The position numbers and the translations under genes were made by a program. Below, piece by piece: positions 34,679 to 46,858 of a stretch of DNA of 64,000 bases. Below the pieces are notes generated by a model. That model saw nothing but the letters and a program-made list of their open reading frames with translations. It was not told the origin of the DNA and searched no databases. Position 1 is the stretch's first letter. Every line of letters starts with the position of its first letter. The stretch comes from Acheta domesticus (taxonomy: Eukaryota > Arthropoda > Insecta > Orthoptera > Gryllidae): the NCBI GenBank assembly GCA_031308135.1, contig JAHLJT010000631.1:379501-443500 (forward strand), written 5' to 3'.

Positions 34679-37600
34679 ATGTTGGGCGACAACGCTCGTG
34701 TCAATACAACTGTCGTCGTATCGACGGCGGCAGCGCTCGTTGCGGCCGCTGTTGTAACCACATGGTGGCACAGGAGGCGGCGCGAGAGCGGGCGAATGCC
34801 CACCAAGTGGCGCCGTGTGGGAGAACTGGCGGAACTACGAATTTACCCTCTGAAGTCGGGAGCGGCTTTGACATTGAAGAAGCCGAATGTACCGATATTG
34901 GGGTTCGCACTACTGGTGACGAAGCAGTGAAACTAAGAGATAGGTATGCATACGTGGGAGTGTAAGTGGTGCATCGTAAATCATGATGCAGTCTTTGCAT
35001 CATATCGCAAATTATAGTGCATGTTTTCCTGAGATCGAGAATCCGAGTCTCCTCTCTTCCACCAAAACAGCTGATTTATGAAAGAAATCGCAATGAGTAC
35101 AGTGTGTAATAGAAACTATTTGCACCGAAACACGAGCAACTTACCCTTTCATTTTACTCTTCAAAATATCCAACCCTTCCCCCTCTCCTTCCGTACTAGC
35201 GAAACGAGAGATCTAGAAAACGTATACTATGCGTTTCCTACGAAACAACCTTACGCAGATTATACTTCTCCCCGATAAGTCACTAACGTTTTGTTTCGTG
35301 TTGTGTTAGGGTTTATTACATTATTCTGTTATTTATTTATTTTGTCATTACTGTAATAATAAGTGAACTAAATTATTGTCACAAGTCTGTAGTAGTCTGT
35401 AGTCTTTCCTTAGTAAAACTTTTTAGATTTAGTACACCACTACTACGAACAGCTATCTTAAGAGACAAAAATCTTTGTTTCTAATCTGAACGTTGGAAGG
35501 TAATGCACTTATTACATTTCTAATTAAATACTGTTTTCAATTACAATTATTTCTTTAAAAAAATCAAGATTCTTTTTATTCAATATATTTAATTTGACCC
35601 ACAATTGATAGGTACAAATCGGAGTGAAGTATTTAATATATTTGGATAATTTCTTTGCTTACTGTCATAATTTCGTTTAGGAAGTAGCTCAAATTACTTT
35701 TGAAACGAAAATCCTTGGTGTTTTAAATATAAAGATAACCATCAGCTTTTTTAACATATTTTGTAGAGAGCAGGGTTGTCCAACTGGCGGCCCGCTGTGC
35801 CAGTTACTGTTGTAACGTCGTGGGTAGGGATCTACGCCACCAATTAACAGACACGAGTGAGTATCGACAAATTTATTTACACATATTTACATAATCACTC
35901 TAAGGCGTTTTGTTAGAGCTACTCACTGCAGCCCCCCCTCTCTCTCTACACGCGCCTAGCGGCGGTGTACCACTTCACCGTGTTCGAGCACATCGAACAC
36001 CGACGCGTGCATAGAGCACTCCGCGCCAGCCTGGGCGGATAAAGTTTTTGCGGATAACCGCGAGGGAGCCTCCTACTCTGTGTTCCCTCACGAGGCCTCG
36101 CGACACGGCTTTATATAGTGCCGCGTCACATGACCTCCTACGTCATTTCTCCCTCCCACGCCTGGACCTGCCTGGACATGCCTGGACCTGCCTTGCGCAC
36201 GACACCACGCACCTCCGCCACCACCCCTCTTTCTTACCTCCGGAGGGTGGCCTTTGTTTGGGGAGGCTATTTTAAGGTTCCTCATGCCCATACCTTGCCA
36301 GCCCATCTCTCTGCGCAGGAAGTGGAGCCTACGACGCTACACTGTGCCCCGCAAAAAGTTATTGCTCAAAGATGAAAGCCTCTTGCATCCATGTCGGGGA
36401 AGAACATTATGCGCCCTGTCGGAAACAGCTCCCTCCTAATATAAAAAGAGCTTAAGTTTAGATTCAAGAATTTTTTTCTCGTAAATTGAGAAATTCAAAA
36501 TCATCCCAAAATTTCACGGCACCATGTATGGTAAGGCTTGATATCGCGCCTGGTCCCCTCCCGTTCCAGAGTAGCCGCGCGAACTGCCGAGATGAACAAT
36601 ACGGGGAAGTCAAGAGGAGATCACGCGACCAACGATGATTAATAGAGACCGGATTTTTATGTAATTACATATTTTTTGTCTTTCTACTTACCGTTCCCAA
36701 AATTGTAATCTTGGCGAATCATAGCCCGCCTAAAACATCGAATTTTTTCGTTAAATATTTTTACATATTCAGTACTGTATTACATATTTTACATATTTTG
36801 CTGTTTTCACAATATATTTTCTTATTTTATCAATTTTCTTCAGTTTAATTTCATATTTTTTTATGAAAATATGTATTTTTTTAAATCAACATTTTTCCTA
36901 TAATATTGTCGAAATCTACGTAAATATCATTGACATCGTGCTTTGTTATCTGTAACCTTAATTTCCGAGAAAAAATTGCGATCGCCGACGTGTAACACTT
37001 CGATGAAGATGATACAGTGTTGCTGGTCGTAGATCTGGCCAGTTTGTGAGATTGGTCTGGCTGCTAAACTACGGTCCTGGATTATAATACATTACGATTT
37101 TACTACTGACGAGAAAGATGGTGTAAAGTGAGCAGTTTTTCTAAATGTAATTCCTTGCTGTGTAAATGGATTTTAATTAGTGAATTTTAATATTACATAT
37201 TATATCGGATTTTACATATTTATTACATATTCTTATTGTTTTCATTACATATTTATGTACATCGTTTGACGTTTAATACTACATATTTTTCCGGTCTCTA
37301 ATGATTAATATGGTCCGCAACCGTATTAAAGGTTTTAGTTGGGACCCTTCAGGCCTTGCAAGTTGGACAGCCCTGGTAAGGGTTCTAATGGTTTAAAGTG
37401 TGGAGATGCATTGTTCTTGGCGAATTTCGGGGCTTACGAGGTGACCTTTAAAACATTTGGAAGTGCTATTTGAGATTTTTCACTTGCAAATTATTTTGGA
37501 ACATTTTAGTCATGTTGTACTTTACATGCCATGTTTCAGGTTTTTCATAGTAATAAATGAAGCTGGTGTCATGAAAACATGTCGGCAGCATCCGAAGTTG

Positions 37601-40600
37601 TTTTTTATTAAAGTTGCTTCCGGAGAAGCGGGAACTGTGGTTTTCAGTGCTCCGGACATGAAAGACTTGACTGTTCGCATTCCTTCCGGACCTCCAGCAA
37701 AAAAAAATTATTTTGAGTGAGTAGACAACTAATCCAAATTGGTACTATAAAGGATATTATGGTATAGTGGTATATTCACGTATGTGAAGAATGTCGTATG
37801 GATAAGATATATGGTTAGTTTCATAAGATCTGTTTTTAAAAGGAATCGCAATACCAACTGATTTTTCTACTACCTGCGCAGTATAGAGAAAGTATTGTAA
37901 TTCTACGGTATAAAAGGTGAATTGTCAACAAAAAACTTTTCTTGTTGGTCCCTGGCAACGAAAAAGTGGATAAATATTGTTCCTGTCTTAGCACATTACT
38001 TCCTCTACACCTCTACTACACTGCGATTTTTCTAACTTTGCCCCTCAAAGCCACTCAAATCTCATCTTCGCGATGGAATATGTCACGGTATTTCGCATCT
38101 TTCTCAGTCGTTCCGATAGATTTCGCATGATCGCGACCGTATCAAGCAGTGCTTGCGATGATGCGACTTCTAACGGCAAGACCGAGCAAGACACGAAATG
38201 CCGTGACATACTCCATCGCGAAGATGGGATTTGAGTGGCCTTGAGGGGCAAAGTTAGAGAAATCGTAATGTATACCTTGTGTAGTCAGAATCCGTTTGGT
38301 AGAACTATGATACCAAAAAGGTGGTCGTTGAACAATTCCAGCAGCTAAATTGTAAGTAGAATTTTGTTGTAGTAGATCTGACAGATATCCCGTACCCTTG
38401 AATTTGAAGTGGATATTTTGATTTGGGGGGGTGGTGAAAGAGTTCACAGGTACTGCTTGAAGTCGTCTTCCGAGGTGAATCGTTTGCACCTCAGAGCCTC
38501 CTTTAAGGGAACCAAAATGGCGTAATCTGCAAGAGTGCTATGATTGTGTTGACCGTATGAAGCCCTGCATTGTCGTGGAGCAGCATGACCCCATGAGTGA
38601 GGTTGCCTGGTCGTTTCTTGCAGAAATTGAAGTGGAATGTTCTCGGTCACCCTCCATACAGTCCAGACTCTCTCCTTGCAATTACGCCAGTTTTGGTCCC
38701 CTAAAAAATCTCTGAGGTTCAAACTGATGTGCAAATGATTCACCTCCCACGACAACGTTAAGCACTACGTGGGGAACTGATTCACAACGCAGTGCCGTAA
38801 ATCTTAAGAGAGTCATTCACCGCCTTGAATCACAGTTGGACAAGTGCCTCAACAGCCAGGGCCAGGTACTTCTGACCTACAGGAATGGATTTTTGTTTCT
38901 AGGCCTCCGGCTCTTTTCTTTCTGAATGTTCCTTATATTACTAAATGATGACTGTATCTGTAACTAAATTATTGTCAATTGTTGCAATTATACTTTATAA
39001 TATTGTGAAGTTGTAGTATGTTGCATTTACCAAACCCGATACGTATTCTAGCAATTAATCATCATTAAGTAAGTTAAAATTATTTTACTTCTTCAGAAAT
39101 TGTCATTCTTTCTTAAGATTTGTGAGGCACTGACTTAATGTTTTTCTTTTCTTATTTCGCCGTTGTAGCTTGTTCAACTCCCGAAAGATGACAAATGTTC
39201 TAATTCATTGTTATTCATAAAGGATGTGGAAGGAAGAGAAGTCAGAGTCTGTGGACTGCGGAGACGAAGCCGCAGCATGGTTGCACAAGTTTCTCAGCCT
39301 CAAGGAAGACGACAAAGTGCGTCTAGGATACCACCAAGAGGATGTTGTACCTCGGCGAGACTGTGACAAGAAACCTTGGTCTCTCTTCCGCAAACAATAC
39401 AATCGACTAATGCGCTATGATACGGTAAGTGGCTAAATAGTTTACGCAAATCCTTAAGTCCAAAGAAGCAATATGTAAAAATAGCGTACCCGTGCCAGAA
39501 CTCTCGCCTGATATACGCCACCCGCTTCCTTATTTTTCCATTTCCGTATTAAGTCGGAATTATATATTTTTCTTCAAGACCTTCTTATCCGCCGTTACTT
39601 GTTTTATATGTCACTTTGTAATTGATAACAATATAATACACCCTTGTCAATACAAACTATTCTTATTTAACTTTATTTTCGAGCAAAGAAGTACACCCGT
39701 GTAATTCAATCGCATAGTATATCAAGTAATTAGTAATTTCACATACAGTTACAAATTATACAGGCTCTGAACAGACGGGATAGAATCGAGAATCGTCGAA
39801 CCAGCAAAAATGTAATAGAACGGTCAAGAAAATCTCATCCTGTAGATGCCGGAGTGAGGAGCGTTTCTTTGATGCCTGGCCTCAACGATTTTAGTTTTTG
39901 TCGCCCTACAACGCTTCGTTTAGTTGTAAGATATGGATTAAAAACTTCTGGCGTGTGCTGCGGGTTGCATTTACATATTTAGATGCGCTTTTTAAACAAA
40001 ACCTTCACATTTGTAAAGTCAAAGTGCAATTCATCACGTCACCGTGAAATATTCTTTCTTTACAGACCACATTATAAAGATTGGTTGTCTGTAAGAGCCT
40101 TAAAGGAAAGGTATACTACTAGAATAATATAGGAGACGATTTGTTGTCTAACGTAAATAACAAATGTATCTTGAGAAAAGGCAAACTTTTATCTGGTTGC
40201 TAGCCAAAGCGTGAATACTTTGTAGGCAAATCAAAAAATTGGGATCAATTCTGTGTTGGTTGCAGGCAACGAGCTATAATGTACTACATAAAGTGACTGA
40301 AGCGCCCCCATCTTTGCAGCAAATTAAAGCTTTTTTCAGTCAAAGCAGCGCCGTCTGAAGAAACAGCATTCTGGTATTGCGTTTGGCGCTGGTTAGGGCG
40401 GGGTGGGCGTGGGCTGCGTGTAATATAAATTCTCTTAGTTTCACGACCAAAAAACAATACTTTAAAAATTAAATTACAATCTGTAAGGAGAAGGAATTGA
40501 GAAACTTTCAAATCACGTTCTTCGGGCGTCGTTTATTGTCATAAGAATAGAAACTTTTGTAATGCTATTGTAGTTAGCATAACGTCTGAAAGTTATATGC

Positions 40601-43600
40601 CGAACATACTGAAGGCATTGTGAATATTATTATTCTATCCACTAATATAATTTAAAAACAGATAAACTAAAAAACAATAATGTAGAAATAAGATCTGACA
40701 CAACAGTACCTTCAGCACAACAGTTCTACACGCCATCAGGCACCTCTCATGTTTTGACTGCAAAAAACATAGCTGCCTTTAGTTCGTCGAACGTCAACCA
40801 AGAGCGCTGAAACTACAGGGTCAGCCACTCTATATAATAGATTCTAGTTCTTCGGTTGCAGGGAGCTTTCTCGGACATGGCGCCTTACCTGCTCATCAAC
40901 GAAGCGTCCGTGAGCGACCTGAACTCCCGCATCCCCTCCGGCAAGCAAGTGGCCCCCAGCTGGTTCCGCCCCAACTTCGTGGTGCGCGGCGCCAGCGCCC
41001 TCGAGGAGGACGAGTGGAACTACATCAAGATCGGAGACAACACCGTCTTCCAGAACTTCAAGCCCTGCTTGAGGTAAGTGTAGTGTAGCTGCTCTGCTGT
41101 ATTTTTACAGATGAAGCAGTGTAGCGATGATTATCTAAGGATCTCCGTTCCAGGATTTGATTAGGCTTCTTTCGTAGCTGCACTTGGATAGCTAGGTTTA
41201 GTTCAGCCGCTATCTGGAGGATCATTCGAGCGACCGGTCGCTCTGATCGGTAGTTTTCCATGTTTTCTTCGATCAACACTAGGCGAATGCCGAAGTAAAC
41301 GGATTACATAAATTACACATGACAATTAACTACTGAATGGTGACTGATTAGGAAGTCAATTATTCTTGGAACTGAGTAAAAACACTAAACACTTGAATAT
41401 AATTGGAGAACACAACTACTAATGCTGATACAAACAATATAATAGAAATTGAAGTTGACAAAATTTGAAATAAAAAGACATCTTATGAATTATGAGCATA
41501 CTGAGTACAGATTTGGGTTGAGGTGACGTCTGGAATCTGTAATGCTGAAAAAACAGAAAAACAATCAACAACAATTGATACGAAGTTTTAAGCTGTGTCA
41601 GTGGCAGCAACGCCGAGAGTATGTCACTGGGATTGTGATGCCTCGATTGACCCCTGCAGAACACTTGAAAGTGGGTCAGGAATCAGCCCTGTGTCAAGAG
41701 GCGTGGGTTGGTGTCCAGATCACACACGCGATTCACAAAATTTAGGAAGATCATTTATATTAATTTCCCTATTTTCAATTATTGGCGCGAGACATCGCAG
41801 CTCACCGTATACCTCAATCAGCTTGTCGCCTAAGAACGTAGAACTTAACATCACAGTTAATATTGTTAATGCTGAGGTTGTCATAGTTCAGATTTAACGT
41901 GGCTAACATTATTCGAGCAATTAACATAGCTCAAGATTTACGTTGTACTATACGATATGCGAGCACTAAGTTCCTTCAAGCATTTGCATAATGAGAAACT
42001 ATAATGTGCAGTTCACAGATTCAGACGTGAATAATTACACTTGAGATATTGTTATGAGCACCACATAGTTCACTGGGTCAAACGAAATGTGTGTGGTTGC
42101 ATAAAATCACGTAAGATGGCTGTTCGTATGTTGTAAACTGAACAGTTCATTGACGTCAGAAACGTTAATTGAAGTGAATGTTGTACACACAAATTTTAAA
42201 GATTGTACTGTAGAGTTATCACAATTAAGACTTGGAAGAGTACGACCGAGAGAGACATACGTCTCTCTCTCGTCTGCTCTGTATGAATGTCGCAGCTCAC
42301 TGAAGTTCATTAGATGTGGCTGGGGAGGAGAGAATCTCTTTGCGGTTCAAAAGCTTTTCGCCAATAGGAAGCCAGCTTTCATTTATTGCAATTCAGAGAT
42401 ATCAGATGGGGAAATTTGTGATTAAAGAAGGTGTGTGAACATATGATTAATTGAATTAAGGTTTTTGATGACGTGTCCAATGATAGTTATAGTTAGTTAT
42501 AGTTAATGCCTTATTTTACGTGGCGAGACTCGGGCCATCAGGCCCGCTCTTCCGTCTGACCACGCAAATTTCACTACGCTCCTTTCACCTAGCGGAGAAA
42601 GAAGGTATTATCTCGGGCGACGAAACAGGCGATTTGAATTTAGTTCAGAGGCGTCATTTAGGCTTGAGGATCTTTCACATGTAAGTAAATCTACTAACAT
42701 GGGCCAGCCGGCTTTACTTCCCCTCCGCGGAAGGCGTACGAAGAATTTTTTCGCCCCGCTTCGATCGGGTTTGAACCCGCGAACTTGGGTATGACAGTCC
42801 GGCACGCTAACAGTCACACCATCGAATCCGCGAATGATTATTATATTAGTCGAATAAATTGCGAATCACGGTTCCGAGAATGTAGCAAGGCTCGCAGATA
42901 GGAGGCTGTTGAGACGGCGTCTCACGGGAAGCGCGTGGGTTGAATTCGTTGTATTACGGGTCGGGCGAAGTGGCTGGTTAATGCGTAAACTTGAGACACA
43001 GTTGTATGACTGAATATTAATGTTGAATACGAGGATACAAATTAGGGTTCAAACTTGTACGGCTGGGCTGATTTGTACGTAACAATAGCGTGCATGTTAA
43101 ATGTCCAATTGCAAATAGAAGTAGCTTTAGGAGCTTGCTCCGACATAGTCGTTCTCAAAGAAGTCAAGTTCTTTCCTAGGTTTGCAAAGCGATTCTTGGT
43201 TTATGACATTTGAATCTTAAATTGATATTTCATTTCTTTAGGTGGTCCGTTTGTAATATCTCTGAAAATTTGTTTCGGTTAGTTAATATCTGTTTTTGAG
43301 GTGTACATAAATATATACACATATAATGAGTAATAACTTCTTTCCTTTGTGTTAAGGTAAATCTTCCTCTTGGGAACACCGATACACCTTACACCGATTA
43401 CAGAGTGATCTCATAACGAACGCAAAAAGTTCGCATCATGAATGTGCCACAGTAATTTTTTAGAATCATAAAAGTAATTAAGGTGTCAAAGTGAGAACCA
43501 TTCAAAAAATAAGAAATAGCGTGAAGGCGAAATTTTTCATTACAAAGAGATAAAAATTGTCATTACGTAAAAAATTGTAATGAACGTGGAATTCATTTTC

Positions 43601-44993
43601 TGCTCATATTGAAAACTAATGCACAATTTTCTCCAACATTCATCTGCAGATGTGTGGTAACCACAATGGACCCTGAAACAGCTGTCAAGGATCCTCAAAT
43701 GCAGCCTTTGAAGACTCTTAGAGGGTGAGTACTCTTGCCCGTCTTGTATTTTATAGGTCATTTTCTACACGAAATGAAAATATTCCAATTTCTTTTTAAC
43801 AGCGCTCTTGTGTTATTCCTCACATTTTTGAGGCCTCTTCAATAACGACTTTTTTGGGCTCCTTTGTAGCCACTGCAGAGTAATAGCAAAATATATAACT
43901 TAGAAGGTTACTCGTTATATGAAAGTTATTTACATTAAATTGTAATGAACATACTATAAGGAAGTTGTTGATTTTATTGGCTTTGTGAAATATTGTAAAC
44001 ACACAAAAAACGAAACTGGAAACTGGATTATTTTTAAACCGTTCATATTTATATAATTATTTAAAGAACATTGAGTCGGTTTAAATTATAATTCTTGCAA
44101 TGAATTGAGCTGCATCTTCCGGAACCTTTTACATCGTAACGAACAAGTAGTACTTCTGTTCCATTCCGGTATAAACAGCATCTTTGCCCTTCCGGTGCTT
44201 ATCGATCACTGGTGAACATGGAACTACAAAATCGGCCGCCAGCAAGTAATTTACACTGCGCGTGACGATTGAGGAAGGAAATATTTTCAACGCAAAAGCA
44301 AACCTAGGAATCTTGTAATGCTGAGACGAATTTTGTTGCTCAGGGTATCACTTGGTGTCACGGCACTGCACTTGTGTGGGAGGTCCTAGGGTTCGAGTCC
44401 CGACGGAGGCTGCATTTTCAAAACTAGTTACATAGTTTGGTCGAATTCAGACGCTGTTGGGAGGAGAATTCTAGCGACCGCCCTCTCTGATAGCTAGTTT
44501 TCCGTGGTTTCGGCGGTCAACACCAGGCGAATGCCGGAGCAGTAACCTAAGAAATGGACCCCTGTCCCCGTGCGATCTTTCTTTCCCCTATCCTCATCCC
44601 TTACTTACACACACACACATACACACATGTCCTACTCCAATGCAAATGTGAGGAGATCAGTCCGGTGTTTAGAGTTTGTCCTTCCCGTTGATGGGAGATA
44701 CCTGGTAGGGAAAACGCAACTAGCCGTCTTGTAGGTCTGCGCCGGATCTCGTCATCCAGGGGGATGACCCCCGCCACCGCCCGTGATGAAACATCCGGGG
44801 CTAATGCCTTTGGCGCCCGCGCTGAGTGTGCGCGTGCGCGTGTGGTGTGCGCAGGTACCGCCTGCTGAAGGACGCCAAGAAGCAGCAGCTGGAGGGCGAG
44901 CTGGCGCCCGCCATGGGCTGCTACATGGGGCTGCGGCAGCAGGGCACCGTGCGCGTCGGCGACCCCGTCTACGTGGGCGAGCGCGCGCGCTAG
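34679..44993 (+). CDS. MARC1: Mitochondrial amidoxime-reducing component (MOSC family), six coding exons, one frameshift
   Basis: MARC enzymes are molybdenum-cofactor proteins anchored in the outer mitochondrial membrane. With cytochrome b5 and its reductase they reduce N-hydroxylated substrates. Exons: 34679-34943, 37540-37716, 39223-39424, 40862-41073, 43650-43724, 44855-44993, all GT-AG with matching phases. The start has a membrane anchor (TTVVVSTAAALVAAAVV, then WWHRRRR), then ELRIYPLKSG of the MOSC N-terminal domain. Later come FFIVINEAGVMKT, DCGDEAAAWLHKFL, NEASVSDLNSRI, FRPNFVVRGA and PCLRCVVTTMDPETA, with the conserved Moco-ligand Cys region, ending in VGDPVYVGE. Between IYPLKSG (to 34861) and GFDIEEAEC (from 34864) one base is missing, so the frame breaks; restoring phase would give about 356 aa, normal for the family. 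Exons 4 and 6 are far more GC-rich than 2 and 3. MARC1 versus MARC2 is not meaningful in insects. Confidence 0.88.
35802..36343. mobile_element. Solo LTR of a Gypsy-type retrotransposon
   Basis: 542 bp beginning AGTTACTGTTGTAACG and ending GACGCTACACT, so it has AGT...ACT termini, as in many insect Gypsy-group elements. It is flanked by five-base duplications GTGCC at 35797-35801 and 36344-36348. No internal region remains, consistent with LTR-LTR recombination. It is inserted into the hAT relic. Confidence 0.8.
36643..37300. mobile_element. 658-bp hAT-type MITE with perfect 8-bp duplication
   Basis: Ends TAGAGACCGG and CCGGTCTCTA are exact inverses. They are flanked by identical ATGATTAA at 36635-36642 and 37301-37308. 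The interior is rich in TTACATATTT repeats. Inserted into the older hAT relic. Confidence 0.9.
38024..38265. mobile_element. Foldback MITE, best copy
   Basis: The two arms of about 75 bases are inverted: CGATTTTTCTAACTTTGCCC at the left edge against GGGCAAAGTTAGAGAAATCG at the right, continuing through TCTTCGCGATGGAATATGTC and its inverse. The element is 242 bp and noncoding. It lies in MARC intron 2. Same family as 955-1066 and 31419-31582. Confidence 0.9.
38440..38700 (-). pseudogene. mariner-like transposase fragment
   Basis: On the minus strand GVMLLHDNAGLHTVN carries the second catalytic Asp motif (LLHDNAR.H). It is followed after a frame change by PLKEALRCKRFTSEDDF, the mariner C-terminal motif (LFgpLKeaLrGkRF.sDdE). 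The SPDLAPSDYHLF segment between them is lost, and stops interrupt it. A separate + strand scrap QLDKCLNSQG at about 38838-38868 resembles the mariner C-terminus YDKCLN. Confidence 0.75.
41100..41300 (+). mobile_element. SINE tail fragment in MARC intron 4
   Basis: Shares GAGCGACC, CTCTGAT, TAGTTTTCC and AGGCGAATGCCG with 44455-44540 in the same order. The conserved GGCGAATGCCGG motif is a widespread arthropod SINE/LINE 3' domain. The tRNA head is missing. Confidence 0.7.
42485..42835 (-). mobile_element. tRNA-derived SINE in MARC intron 4
   Basis: On the minus strand a box A-like GTGTGACTGTTAGCGTGCCG and box B GCGGGTTCAAACCCG are spaced as in a tRNA head (42835 to 42760). The body follows, ending in a short repeat tail GTTAG/TTATAG near 42485-42510. 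Not a tRNA gene, because the acceptor stem does not close. Confidence 0.7.
44345..44627 (+). mobile_element. tRNA-derived SINE in MARC intron 5
   Basis: Box B GGGTTCGAGTCCCGAC at 44389-44404, with a box A-like GGTGTCACGGCACTGCACT upstream. A body with TTTTCCGTGGTTTCGG and CACCAGGCGAATGCCGGAGC follows, and it ends at an AC run (44606-44626). It ends about 230 bases before the last MARC exon. Confidence 0.75.
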
Positions 44994-45084
44994 GGCGCAG
45001 CACCAACTCACGACGGCCAACGAAACCCAAATGGAAACATTATCAATCCAAATTTTTAAAAATGAATTTCAAACAAAAAATCTG

Positions 45085-45090
45085 ATTAAA
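45085..45090 (+). terminator. Possible MARC polyadenylation signal (ATTAAA)
   Basis: ATTAAA about 90 bases after the MARC stop; no AATAAA was found close by. Another ATTAAA lies near 45516. Confidence 0.35.
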
Positions 45091-45714
45091 AATACTAACT
45101 GATATTCAAAGTGTAAATAATGAATATTAGGGAACAAAAGTTCAAATGAACAAAATTGTATGCGCAAATCATCAATTTTCTTATGTGAATGAACCGGTTA
45201 AAATTTTGAAAAAAAAAACTGCGAAAAATGTGCAGCAGTATTCTTTGTTTTATGTAAATTCAGTTTTGTTTTATTTGAATCGAATTTTGTACAACGTCAA
45301 ACCATTTTACAATGAAAAAGTTGGGTAATTTGTGTTACAGCTTATAATTGTTTTTGTTTGTTTGTTAGTTAGTTTCTTTGTTTGTTTTGAAACTTTCGAA
45401 GTTTTGAAGAAGTAGTTTCATAGGTTTAGAACCCATGAAGCTCTACTAGAAACGGGCGTCAACATTGTATGTCTCGTTTGTTTAATGTTGTTTGAAGTAG
45501 TTGTATGAAATCTATTAAACATTTTCTACAGTTTTGTTGGATATTTGTGCATGACTGTTTAGTCGAATTTGAAATCGTGTTCTTCCTTAACACATGATTG
45601 TTTCATTATTTTATAAATGTGTTAAAATGATATTTCCTAGGTGTACTTGTGTAACATTTTTATTGCTATTTTAGGTCGCATTAACATCAAGGTCACTAGC
45701 GACCACTATTGGGT

Positions 45715-45866
45715 TTAACGTTCTGTAATGACATAGTGATGACAGGGGTGAAAGTACGAACACAAGTACAACCATGCCCGAGGCGGGACTCGAACCCCCG
45801 ATCTTTGGGTCCGAGATGGCGCTATGACACTACTGCCTTAACGATCTCGGCCACCGCAGATCGCCT
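45715..45866 (-). mobile_element. tRNA-derived SINE (Ser/Leu-like head)
   Basis: On the minus strand GCGGTGGCCGAGATCGTTAA matches the box A of Ser/Leu-type tRNAs. Box B is GGGGGTTCGAGTCCCGCCTC, about 50 bases later. The rest runs to GGGTTTAACGTTCTGTAATG-type sequence (inverse of 45715 onward). The head differs from the other SINEs. Confidence 0.78.
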
Positions 45867-45925
45867 TATTTAACATTATAAACATGCAACTTCACATGTG
45901 TAAAATAGATTGTGAATGAATGGTA

Positions 45926-46014
45926 CAGTAGGCTCCGCTTATAGTGAACTCGGATATAGTGAATCCTCGGTTATGGTGAACGTAAGTCACTGGTCCCGTT
46001 TCACTTACATTACA

Positions 46015-46048
<34 letters not shown>

Positions 46049-46834
46049 TTCTGCTATAGTGCACCTGAACTTCGGTTATAGCGAACCGGAACCTCAGCTG
46101 TAGGGAACGTAGGAAATACAAAGTCCAGGAAATTAATTCCCTCCTGGAAAATAATATATCGCCTCAGTGCCACAAAATTCCAACATTGAAAAAAATATTG
46201 TCGGCCAAAGGTCGTAATTGAAGAAGTCTCCCCTGAGGTGAAGGAAGAGGACCTGGCATGAGGGCCTTACTGATCTGATGCCACTCAGTTCCACTGCGGA
46301 AACAAAGGCTATGTCCTGCGTGGGCTACAACTGGCCGCGGCGACGCACGATTGCTTGCTTCAGTTTCTATCTTGGTGTTCCTTGATATTGCACGGGACAA
46401 AGCGCGTTGAGTTGTGCGTGGGCCGCAGGAAGCATGCGACTCCACGGCCCTGCGATATCCGCCGTGCCGCGTGGAAAAGCGGAGGGTGGGGCGGTGTTCC
46501 AACATTGCAAGAGGCTTTGTAAGGTGACAAGACTGCATTATGATACTCGCAGAGAAGAATGCAGAATCAAGTATGGAGATAGTACGAACTTCGGAGAAGA
46601 ATGTAGAGAAATTACTAATGAAAAAGTACGAAGAGAACTATTAAAAACAATTGATTTTTTTAAGGTCAAATAAAGATATAGAAAATTTCAGTTCGTGCTG
46701 TTAATGTATTTTGCTATATCTCTATGTTAATAAAATGAATCGTTATGGAGAAATTCTATTTAGCTTTGCAATCATTGGATGTAGTGAACCAAACACGTTG
46801 GTCCCCAAAAATTCACTATAACCGGAGTCGACTG
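45926..46834. mobile_element. pogo/Tigger-like nonautonomous element
   Basis: Left end CAGTAGGCTCCGCTTATAGT, right end inverted CAGTCGACTCCGGTTATAGT. TATAGTGAA-type repeats occur inside both ends. A TA precedes the left end. An AAT microsatellite lies at 46017-46048. ORFs inside show no domain I can name. Confidence 0.75.
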
Positions 46835-46858
46835 TGTATAGAATGAATGTAGACTTTT

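Larger units (their letters stand above)
35771..37375. mobile_element. hAT transposon relic in MARC intron 1
   Basis: The ends CAGGGTTGTCCAACTGG and (inverted right end) CAGGGCTGTCCAACTTG match at 15 of 17. CAGGGxTGTCCAA is a common hAT terminus. Only about 400 bp of its own sequence remain, because a solo LTR (35802-36343) and a MITE (36643-37300) sit inside. No transposase seen. Confidence 0.8.

Noticed and set aside
42740..42835. Possible tRNA gene
   Set aside because: Box A and B are present but no closing acceptor stem, and it continues into a SINE body.
44601..45085. Long GC-rich open frames on both strands
   Set aside because: Shadows of the GC-rich last MARC exon and the adjacent SINE; the + strand exon frame with splice acceptor explains the signal.
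45770..45866. Possible tRNA-Ser/Leu gene
   Set aside because: Head is tRNA-like but stems are imperfect and a non-tRNA body follows; called a SINE.
46164..46673. Open frames on both strands in the pogo-like element
   Set aside because: No recognisable transposase motif; may be decayed interior.
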